The notes beneath the pieces are model-generated. The model saw only the letters and a list, made by a program, of their open reading frames with translations. It did not search any database and was not told the origin of the DNA. From NCBI GenBank assembly GCA_911728435.2, contig OU452205.1:12592260-12656259 (forward strand): a stretch of 64,000 nucleotides of DNA, read 5' to 3'. Both the position numbers and the translations under genes were made by a program. Each line of letters opens with the position of its first letter. The stretch's first letter is position 1. Below, piece after piece: positions 37,665-49,600 of this stretch. The DNA comes from Apoderus coryli (taxonomy: Eukaryota; Arthropoda; Insecta; Coleoptera; Attelabidae).

Positions 37665-40600
37665 GTAAGGATTTGTTTTTAAAGTATACAGTTAGATATA
37701 ATCTTTTGTAATAAAGCAACCAACAATTTAAATATGTAGTGTCAACAAGAAGAGCGAGAGCTTCATCTGCAGACATTTCTTGTGGAGTTTTGTCTGCACC
37801 GTGAAACAAGATACTTTGTTTTATATGAGTAGCTCTACAAGTTTGAACGATTTTACGCCATAATTCTAAATTTTGTATGGCTCTTGAAAATAATGCTATT
37901 ATGGCAACCCCACTTATGACCTCTTTCAAAAAATCCACAAACGCTCTATAAACACGGACTTGGAAATTATTTTAGGTCCCGTTTCATATATTAAATCATT
38001 TATTATTAATTATATTTCTGTTTTAAAACGTTTTTTTATATTTTAGCCCCCGTTTCAAATATTGACTAAAAAGTCAATATTTGAAACGGGGGCAAAAGCT
38101 GCGATCAAGTGAGGTATGACTACTATTATACTTAGTAGTGTGTCATTACCCTTTTTTATACCCTTGACCTAGTCCGTATTAGTTCCTAAATATATCCGTG
38201 TAATTTCCCTTCATAGCCAAGGTAAGATTCCGGTGAAGTGGGTCAGGTTCTCTGGAAGCAGATATTAATAAATATAAATGTAATAAACAAAACACGTCAC
38301 TTCCTCAAAGTTTTTATTAAAATAAAAACTGAAGTGTCTGATACATATGTTTCGAAGGTCTAGGTATATCCTGATCATCAGTCATAAAATATATTCTTAC
38401 CAAAAACTGGAAATAATTTAATTAAGCTTAGGACGGGGGTTTGTGATTTGCAAAAATACATTATATTATAGAAAATACGCTCTGCTCGGATGTAGGATGT
38501 AAATATTAGTAAATATTTTTGCGGTTTAAAGAGTTTAAAGTTCTGTCCAGCCTGATCCGATCGGAACAGCGAGTACCATGCTTGAATTGACCAGTATGGT
38601 ACCACCACTATACCATTTGCTACATCTTCACTAATTTTTCTTAGGCCTTTCAGTATAACCGAAAATAAAAGGGAGAGATAGAGATAGATGGTTACGCCAA
38701 GATTTTCTGAAAGGATCAACGGTTAGGGAACCAGGGCATCATGCCGTGAGATATATTGCTCACATTTCGCATTGCCCTTGGAGACAACCAACTCAATATC
38801 TAGTGTCAAAATATTGAGTTACTTTATCGACGTATTTTTTATTTAATTTACACTCACAATCTGGAATACTCTTGATTACCTATTCGCCTCTATGTTTTCC
38901 TTGCTGTTACGTAAGATTCAAAAATAATTATTTTGTTTTAACTTTCACACAATTACCAAATTTCAGCAGTAATTTCGATTACATGATTAAATTTTGCACT
39001 TTCCATTTTGTTTATAACAGAAATTGTGATTCGATAATTTTATTGCATACGATTTTTGTCCATAAAATGACCATCATTACCAAATAACATAACACACTGG
39101 TCATTCAATTCTAAAAATTATTAACGGGCATCCATCTACCAATCGCATTATACTTCTACAACTCAGAGCTAATGTAACATGATCATCTTGCACTCACCTC
39201 ACTTCCATTTTTGTTGTAAAAGGAACAAAAAACTGTCAAGTTAATCCTTGACAACAACGCATTTTGGGGTTATATTTCTGATTCAACTGTCAATTAATTT
39301 TCTAAATGAAATGCGGTTTTGTGACAGGTGAGTAAAAATTTGTCGTATAATATATGCTGTTGAAGGATCATCCCCAATGTTGCATTTTAAATGGAACAAA
39401 ATGTTGCTATGTTGTGTTGCTGTCAAACTAACAGTGAATTTGTTATTGTTGGTCAATGTTCTATTTTGCGTGATAAATAAAATTAACGGTATATGCATAA
39501 TAATGTCTTATAGGATTACACCTAGCAGGAAAAAAAAATATTTTGTCTCATTACAACCCTACAAAAATGTGTAGTACACACTCAAGTCAGTCACTTCATT
39601 GTACCCATTAAATGTTATTTTAGTATTGTTAAAACAAAAACCTTACATCGTCGATTTTACCCTGTACCTCTCTTCGTTGGACCCGGTATCTTCACTTTTG
39701 AATAAATTTCCAATATCTGGTGGATATCTATCTACCATCTAAACATCATCTTAACTTATCCGATAGTTCATATTTACTCGGTCGAATAAATTTGACTATT
39801 TGCAAGTGAAAGTACCGCCCCTTAATGATAAAATTGTTTTAAAAATACCAAAATAATAATTAATAAAACTCAATAATTTAAAAAGACTCGCATTTTTATT
39901 TTACTAATCTGCTAGACAACCATGGAAATAGAAATAATTTAGACATCAATATATATAGACTTCAACTACAAAGCTCGTCTCCTTGACCTGCGCCTTCGAC
40001 TTCGCCTTCTACCTTTCCTACCCCGACGTCGTCTGTGACTTCGAGCCATAATTATACTATACGTTCTTCGTTTACCTGGAGGGCCAGCAAGACATTTTAG
40101 GACACCAGATAAAGCGTATCTGCAAAACAAGTTGTCAAATATATCAAAATTCTTAATCGCCCCTATTTCGAAGATCTGAATATAGTACATGTGTATATAA
40201 TTGACAGCACATTAAACTAAAACAATGTTGAGATATTTATTTTATAATATTAAGCGACTATCTTTGATCTCCTATATTATATAGTATATTGAAAAACTAT
40301 ATATATGCAATTGCAACGATCTACTACTAACCTGTCCTGCTTCTTGCTAACTGCACCAAAACTCAAAGCCTTTTGCAAGGTATTATCCAACTTTACAATA
40401 TTCGATGGGGTATTCGGATATTCGTCTCTAATATAGTCGTGAATTTTCTTCAAACTAACTCCTCTCGAATTTCCAATTTTCCTCAGTGTGGAAAACACAA
40501 CTTTGGCGATGCGTCGTGTCATAGGTGTGACGCTCATTGATGGTGTTAGTTTTGGCATTTTTCACAATAATTTTGATGAATATGATATACACACGAATTT

Positions 40601-43600
40601 AGAGGATCATTTTGTTTGTAAAGGTTTAAAAAACGAATATATGTCACAAAGACAGTTTGTGGTAAATAATAAAATTCGTGGCCATAGAAACCATAGTTAA
40701 TATCGAGCAGAAGCAGTCTGTATTTTATCAGTTTAGAACAATTGTACAGGGACTATATACTATATTATTAGAGCTGTATAGAAACTGATTTTTCTCTGCA
40801 ATTTTTAGCTCTCCATATCATATATGTAATATATTATTATATGGAGACTATTAGTTTCATGAAATTTTTTTTTTTTAATTTCACCGGAAATACTTGTTTT
40901 TGGTCATTTTATACATAAATAAGTAGTTTTAAAAAAATGTCTGTATGCACGAAAACGCAAAAACCACTTAACATATTTTAACCAAATTTGGTACAAAAAT
41001 ACTATGGGACATGGCAACGAGCTGATTAGATTTTGGGAAACATTGAGCGTAAGTAAGGGGTTTAAAAGAGTATTCAAAAATTAAAAAAACTCATAGTTCT
41101 TAAACTTATCCGAAATACTGCATAATTTTTTACGCATTTAATTGAATATAACTTAAAATATTGAACATAAAATATTAGACCACATTGGTGTCGAAAATAG
41201 TGTAAAATGGGTAAAAAATATTTAAAAAAACGTACTTCTTAAACATAGCAGAAATATTAACTAATTATTTATAGCTTTAATAGAATATAACCTATAAAAT
41301 GTGTTATAAATAACTTACTTTCATAGGCGTTCGTAAATAGTGGAAAAGGGGTCTAAACTTAAAAAATAAATATTTCCTAAACTTATTCGAAATATGGAAC
41401 AATTTATAGTGGTGATAGAATATTACCTAAAAAAGATGTTATAAGTAACTTGTTTTCATAGGCGTTCGTAAATAGTGTAAAAGGGGTCAAAATAAAAACA
41501 TATATACTTCCTAAACTTATTCGGAATACGGAGTAATTTTTCGTAGTTGTGATAGAATATAACCTAAAAAATGTTACATAAATGAACGGGTTCACACAGG
41601 CGTTCGAAAAAGGGGCAAAAACGGAAAAAAATGATTTTCCAAATATAACAGAAAAATTGGCTACTTATAGGTATATAAGATATATGATATGATATAAGAT
41701 AACCTACAATATGCAGCATAACAATTTTGTTTACATAGGGGTTCGTAAATAGTAGAAAAGGGGGCAAAATAAATTTTATAATAAAACTAAAAAAAATCAA
41801 TTATTTTGCGTACAATAAATGGCCTAGAAGATCTGAAATATAAAATAGTGCCTCCAAAGAGAAGAAAAATGAACAAAACCCAATACTTAAAATAATAGCT
41901 GATGTCTTAAACAAAACAAAAATTTATTAAATTTAGATAAATGACAAAAAGGTCATAAAATTAGTACTTTTACACTTAAATATGGAGAGTTATTAGTGCC
42001 TCGAGGGCAACTGTTTATTTTTGTTAAAATTTTGACGTTTTTCTACTTCTACAAAAGAATCAATATTTCTAGGAATATTTCATCCAAGCAAACAAAATTT
42101 CGAATACACAGAATACACTAAGCGGAATACTGAGTATACAAATTATATAGTTCAAGATTGCAGCACAAGATTAAACTTGAACCACGTGATTACTGGGAGA
42201 AGTCAATTTTTTTAAATGGAATAGTATATATTCGACTATGCCGTTCCATAGACAATAAAATAACCTTTTTAATGATATATGAAAATATTTGGACATATTA
42301 CGGAACGCCGCTTCGTGAAACCAACACTTGCTGGTACCAATTGGATGGAACTCCATGACATTGTACTGCAGAAGTGAGTAATGAACTGAATATTATGTTT
42401 GAAGATCGTTGGATCCTTAGGTCAGTGGAATGGCTCTGGCAGGTCCCTCGACCTAACTTCTACCCCCTCTGGGGTAGAATAAAAAATAATGGGTATCAAA
42501 ACCCATAGCTAACACACGGGAGGATATATTAGAAATGGTCAGGCGTGTATTTGAGAATTTGGACAACGACAAAATTCGGCGAGCTACAAAAAAGTTTTCA
42601 AGGAAAGGTTCAAACAGAGTTGGAATCAAATTTGAGAATGCTTCGAAAGCAAACGCTTTTAATACTAATACACGTCTGACCCTTTCTAATATATCCTCCC
42701 GTGTGTTAGCTATGGGTGTTTGATACCCATTATTTTTTATTCTACCCCACAGGAAAAAGTACATGGGAGTTAGGTCGGGGGACCTGCCAGAGCCAACGAC
42801 ATAAGCGACTTACACAGCGATATTTGCTTCCGTGTAACAAGATGCTTAACGAACGTTAGTTAGAATTTCACTCAGGCTTTATCCAGAACCAATGTTCAGC
42901 TCCCTTTGGAAGTGTGTAAAAAAAAGAAGAAATTCTAATTATAATATTTGCTCATTCTTGGGAATAGAGTAAAACTGCGTTGATGTGGATTGAGAGTGAT
43001 CTATTGACCGTTGCACGTTGGTTTGAATGAATTGGACGAGCATTTTGCCGATTTGTGGAATAACTTCTATCAAAATGTCCTATGAACCTTTTAATTATGA
43101 GATGAGAACAAGAAGAAACGTATTGAACTTAAACCTGTTATTTTTTATGTACCTAATTTACGTTCAGTATAGTAAATGAAAATACAAACGATATAGCAGA
43201 CATGAGGCTTACTGTTGCCATATTATCGCTGCAATTTTTAAAGGATAGTGTACCTTACAAGTGTTTTTCCACCGAGTTTTAGACAAAGAAAAATTGTTGG
43301 TTTATTATTTATAAATAAACCCATACTCTAAACTAAAGGGACATTAAAAACGAGCAACAAGTTTCAAAAACCCATAGTATGAAATTTAGGACAAATTGTA
43401 GGGTGTGCGTTAAATTATTCGCTCTGGATTAGCTTTAGTCCGGTATGTTAGTAGAGGCTCGCGTTCGGTACTTTTTATAGAGCTAAAACAACAAAAGTAG
43501 CATAATATTATTGTTTTACTGACTAACAGCTCATTCTGTATTGCGTCTTATTTCCACTATTTAAAAATGCTCATTGTTCAGAACGCTATTATTACAGTTC

Positions 43601-46600
43601 CATGATATGTGATGGGTTACATATACGTAGTATATATAGGTACATCTATTCGGGGCTTTTAGTTTAGAACAATGGAATATTTTGTATACAAAACTTTTAC
43701 GCAGCCTATACATTAAATATATGCCAGATCATTATGAAATTGATCTATACACAACACACAACACATGCTCCAAAGTTTGAAATAATTTTTATTAAGTAGT
43801 TTAATTAAAAACTCAGGAATTCCCACATATTATTTATTCTTTGGACAACCGGTACATCTGATTTCGATTTATCGACGTCTATCAGGGACTTGCAAGCAGG
43901 TCAGTAAGTTGAATGAAACTATGCGAAATAAAACTAGAAGTAAATGTTAATTAAATACAGCGAATATACTCATTTATACAGCAACTCTTTCAGATATTCC
44001 CAAATGGAATTTGCACTGTGATTTCCTAAAATGCTGATAATTGCTTTAAATTTTAAAAAGCTGTTACAATTAGAGTACTAATCAGACCTTTTTTTTATTT
44101 TGTATTTTATTTCTCACTGAGAGACAGCTACAATGTCAATAAAATTTGTTATTAATTAATTAATTAGCTCACACATTACATAACATTGGAATAATTATTA
44201 GATTATTGTTTATTTATTAAAATCAACAATATGCTTGTAAAATCGCAAGTGCCAGAAATAGATCACAACGAGTATTTTCTACCCTTAACCCAAATATATG
44301 ACATTCAAAAAAAAAAAGAAAAATATTCAAAAATGAGGAAAAAAAATAACTACAATCCCAATATTGGCACTTATAGAAAATTTCTAACTCACTGACTGAA
44401 CATCATTGGTCGCCCATACAACATCAATTATGAACGTTGCTGAAATGCATGATGTTCGTGTACATATTCCAACTTTCAGTAGATCAATGTTGATGTCGCC
44501 AAGGCAAAAAACATCATCAGAATTCTACATATGCAGTGATAGTGTGTAGTGTAAACCTATTTTTATTAGATAGCCAAAATTGTTCAATGGTAGCGGGAGT
44601 TTCAATTACAGAATACGATAGTGTGTTTTTAGTATAAAACGCGAAACCAATCTGGTCTCAGTTTTCGATTCTTATGCACTTTATTATTGTAGAATTAATT
44701 TAAAAAATGCCCAATTAATACATTATTTTTATTGCATTATAGTGAAATATTTTATTTTGTGGGGTACTTACAATTTAGTTTATTTGATGCGAAAAAGCAG
44801 AATAAAATTATAAATTGTACGATTTGTTTATAAAAATTATGCTTGGAATGCTAATTATAATATTTGCCAACGCCAAAACAACAACATTTTATGCTATTCC
44901 AAGTTCTTTCTGTAGTTATTAAAATAAAAATATATAACCATTTATCAGCGTTTTATTCAGTAATTCCAAGATTAGCAAAAATTACTACTTTGAATTTTAA
45001 ATACGATATTATTAATGAAAAGTGATAGTATAATCATGAACTTGCAAATTAATTACTTATTCTTAAAGTTTATATTTCGATTTTTGTTTCAGATTTTTGC
45101 CGACAAATTTGCGACACCTTTCTATGTTGGCCCGAGACACCGGCTGGCCATAACGTCACACTTCATTGCCCTAAATTGAAAGGAGTTTTGGAAAATGGTA
45201 TAAAGTTTATAAATTTATTTACTAAGGTATCAATTTCGTTGCATTTGTATATTTTGTTTTAATGAGTACAATTAGTAGTGTGTAAAATAGGGCATATTAT
45301 ACCCCCAAGCTTTAGTTATTGGAATATTATCGAAACCTGCACATAAAAACTTAAATATTCCTCAATTAAACTTGAGCTTTCTTAGCGTACAACTGCAAAA
45401 ACCTATATAGGTTATTTTGCTACGTAACTTTCGTCAATACAAGAAGTAACAACTCAATTAAATCCTATTGTCAATACTAGATACGCCAGAATTCCCTAGC
45501 GGGAGATTTTATTTAGGAATTGCTTGTTACATAGCGTAACAAGACTTTAAGTAAGTAATGTTGGAACACATACATACATACCTACATAACTTAATGATTT
45601 ATCTAAACCTGCGCATTCGAGTAAGATAAAACCACATTATTTCATAACGACCAGAAATTTCAAGTATTGTTGGGACCTAATTTTGCTGTTGAGTATGGTT
45701 AATTCAGAAATTTACCAACTACAAATATTTTCATTGTTTACCTACAATTTATACGATTTTATCGGTTACTTCTTTGTGAAATCAATTTTGGTTAATGAAA
45801 TACTTCACTTTGTTCACTTATTTCATATTATATTTAGATTTATTATTGCTGGAACTGTTTTTACAGATAAAATTAATAAAAATTACTATTCACTTTGATT
45901 ACTTATATTATATGTATGTTAGCAATCATCCCCTGTAAAGTACATTCCGACGTGGTTCGCCTACGTCACACCAGATAAACAGGTTTTGGTTTTCGATACA
46001 ATAAGGACGGCCGAACCAATAATCAGAATACCAGACGATAAGAAAATGTAATAGAAGAAAGATGTTGTTAATAAGCGCTGTGAGAAATACGTTGTTTTAT
46101 GTGATGACAAATAATAAATGATTTTAGGTGTGGTTTTGAGACTTTTATTAAATAATTTAAAAATAATAAAGAATACTTTTTACATGTATATCTAAATTGG
46201 TTATTATTGAAGCGGTTTTCGTAATGATTAGTATTAAATCATTGCCTAATATAAAATTAATTAACATGAAAAGTTATTTTGTGGCGTAGCGGACAAAATG
46301 ACTGGTTTTACCTACACAGGGGATTTTGTTTAATTTAGCAGAGCCTCAGTCTAATTCAGTAGAACCAGACCGAGGCATGGGTCTACAGATACTGACGAAT
46401 TCGATTCGCTCTTATTATGAGCTCGTCAGAGTACCATAGTCGTTGCCCATCTACAATATCATGCAGGCGCATTTAATCACACTACTAAAAGACATATTCT
46501 TTCCCAAATTTCCAGAATCTACGATCGCTTACGGAATAGATTACAATTCTTCTCCACATTCAACACACTTTGACTAAACGGCATATTATTTCTGAAAATT

Positions 46601-49600
46601 CCAGAATCTTCGATCGGCTGAGATTTCGTGACCCCAAAATATAATCAGGGGGTATTGATTATATTTTGAGCGTCTAGGAAACATTTCCTTCTGAGTTTAA
46701 GAATTGCTTGTTACATAAAGCAACAAGGCTTTAAGTTATGTTGGAAATTTGTTTCACACTACCATGCTTTCACCAGACGGCCGTTTCGTCGATCCACGAC
46801 TCATCAGTGGTGATCGGCAGGCAGTGTGATCCAAATTTCCAACATTTACAAAGAGCTTATACTAGCACGAAATTGATTGAGAGAGAGAGAGATGTTTTGG
46901 CGACATCTAGCGTGAACAGGCAATATGCCGGGTGAAACACAGTTCACAAACGATGGCCGGACAAGAAGTACCAACTCCATTATATCCTATTGCCAACACT
47001 AGATGCGCCCGAATCCCCGAGCAGGGAGGAGTTATTTAAGAATTGCTTGTTACATAAAGCAACAAGACTTTAAGTTATGTTGGAAATTTGTTTCACACTA
47101 CCATGCTTTCACCAGACGACTCTTTGTAAATGTTGGAAATTTGGGTCACACTGCCTGCCGATCACCACTGATGAGTCGTCGATCGACGAAACGGCCGTCT
47201 GGTGAAAGCATGGTGGTGTGAAACAAATTTCCAAGATAACTTAAAGTCTTGTTGCTTTATGTAACAAGCAATTCTTAAATAAAGCCTCCCTGTTAGGGGA
47301 TTCGGGCGCATCTAGTGTTGGCAATAGGATATAATGGAGTTGTTACTTCTTGTCCGGCCATCGTTTGTGAACTGTGTTTCACCCGGCATATTGCCTGTTC
47401 ACGCTAGATGTCGCCATCTCTCTCTCTCGATAAAAAAATGTTTAAAAAATGGGACACACCCACGTTTTTCCCCGGTAAATCAGGATAGTTTTTAAATATT
47501 AAAGGTCTACAGAAAGAAAATGAAAAACAACACAAAAAAAATTTTTAGTTTTTCTTAATTTAATTTTTATATTTTAGTATACAATATAACAAATATTTTT
47601 CCATAAAAATGGTGAGTTGTTCATAGAACAGTTACTTACTGGCATGTGCTTACCGTTAAATGTATTTCCAGACCTCAATAAAAACTTGAAGGATTGATTT
47701 TAAAGTTTCTCTTTTCGCCACTGATAATGTGTTTAGTATTCAGTGTTGGTGTGGGATTGATGGGCTGAGCTTGAGTACAACTAAATGTAAGTATATTAGG
47801 TTTTCTAGAAAAATATAGATAAATGATTGTGCGTACACGGTACACCAGGCTGAGGTTCCTCGCTGTTCTTTCGTCACGGATTTGGGTGTCATATTTAATA
47901 TAAAATTTACGTTTGCTGGCCATATTAATGCCAAATATTTGGAAGTAAGTAAGCTATATGGGTTTTGTGGTGCGGCACTGCAGCGGCTTTGACAACATTG
48001 ATGCCTTTGAGTGCTCTATTGCTCATATATATTCGTTGAAAACATGAGATGCCTCCTTGATCTGGTTTCCGATTTATGACATCCATAAATGATTTGTGGC
48101 AAGGATTCGGTAATTTATTTTGAGGTACTTAGCATTTAAGATTGATGGAGTTTTTCCTCATTATGAAGAGGTTCGAGTTTAGAACTTTAGATTTTTGGGG
48201 GTCACTGCGATCGGTGTGTTACCGGCGTGGTGTCATATATGCAAGAGCTGAGTGTGCAGCTTTGCTTTCTGTACTAAATATAAATGTTCCGAGATTGCAC
48301 AGTTTCTCTAATTTGGCATTCTACTATCATCGCGCTAAAAATAGTGCATATGCATATAAGGTCGCCTGCTAACAATAATTGTAGCCAGTGTAACCTCATA
48401 TGTGCTAGTAACCATGAGAGTTAAAACACAACAAGGGCTTATACTTAAGCTCTTCGTAAATGTTGCAAATTTGGGTCACATTGCCTGCCGATCACCACTG
48501 ATGAGTTATGGAACAACGAAACCGCCCGTCTGGTGAAAGCATGATGTTGCGAACCAAATTTCCAACATAACTGAAAATTTTGTTACTTTATGTAACAAGC
48601 AATTCGTAATATTTATGAATTGACGCTGTATATTACGACTAAAGTTACCTTGTGCCCCTAGGTTTTAATACACTTAGACCACAAAGCGGTATCACGTACA
48701 GCAAGACACTTACTTGTGGATCCACCTCAATGCACATGGAAGGTACTCGGGTGATCGGGACCGGCTTCAAAAGATTATAAAAAATATTCGTAAATAAAAC
48801 ATGCTAGCGGTATGTGCACCTTGCGGGTATATTAAATCATGAATATCGAACTTATGCTTTCTGTTGAAGGTTGTATTTCCATTTCCCTTAATTTGTTTTG
48901 GTAAACACTGTGCTGAACCCGCTATAATAAACCATAAATAATAAAATAAAATTAAAGAAAAAACAAAATAAGAATGAATAATCTTTGTTTCAGAACAAGC
49001 CTACAAATACTGTCGACCTGACGGCACGTGGGAGACCCGAGAGAATGGTAATATATCCCAAGATTACACACATTACGAGAACTGTCTTCTGCCGCAATTA
49101 CAGTCGCTCACGGAAATGTGCAGTGAATTTGGATCTGATGTGTGTGCAAAGGTAATTTTAATGTATATTTACAGGCTGCACCATTTGCAGAAACCAAATA
49201 GTATAAGACACAAATAAAACAACGTCCACTCCACCAAACTATTTAGCTATATTTGTTCGCAATCAACTTGCGGTGCCAGACATGTTTCAGAAAACTAAGT
49301 TTCCATCATCAGTGGCCTAGTATACATAGTATACAGTCATGTTACAAGTCAACCACAGTATGGCATGGATTATTTAAACATCTATATTCTGTAAATGGCT
49401 TTCGCACAAAATTGTTGAAATTCCTCAACTAATGATGATGATTTAATTTACGCACGTAACAACGTAGTTTATGCATGATTGTGCACCAACGCATTTTCGT
49501 CGCGTTGCTCGTGTGTTTTTAACAGAAAAATACAAAAATCGCTGAATTGGCCGTGATGGACCGTACTTAGGTCCTGCACGATCCCCGGATTTAAACCCAC

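Larger units (their letters stand above)
46690..47430. repeat. Family D ribozyme repeat: monomer plus inverted copy
   Basis: On the minus strand a unit runs 47114 to 46776, from just after one cleavage site to the next, and continues into a second partial unit to 46690. A plus-strand copy follows from 47118 to about 47430. Segments include AACTTAAAGTCTTGTTGCTT, GTGTTGGCAATAGGAT and TTCACCCGGCATATTGCC. Confidence 0.75.

Noticed and set aside
37600..37938. 112-codon minus-strand frame as one gene
   Set aside because: Its last third is just the antisense of Pdfr exon a. Only 37738-37938 looks protein-like.
44500..44530. TCATCAG (minus CUGAUGA) as a hammerhead
   Set aside because: No stem II or GAAA. 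It belongs to the LINE endonuclease fragment.
46738..47221. Small frames at 46.7-47.2 kb as genes
   Set aside because: They lie entirely in hammerhead-bearing repeat sequence and its inverse.
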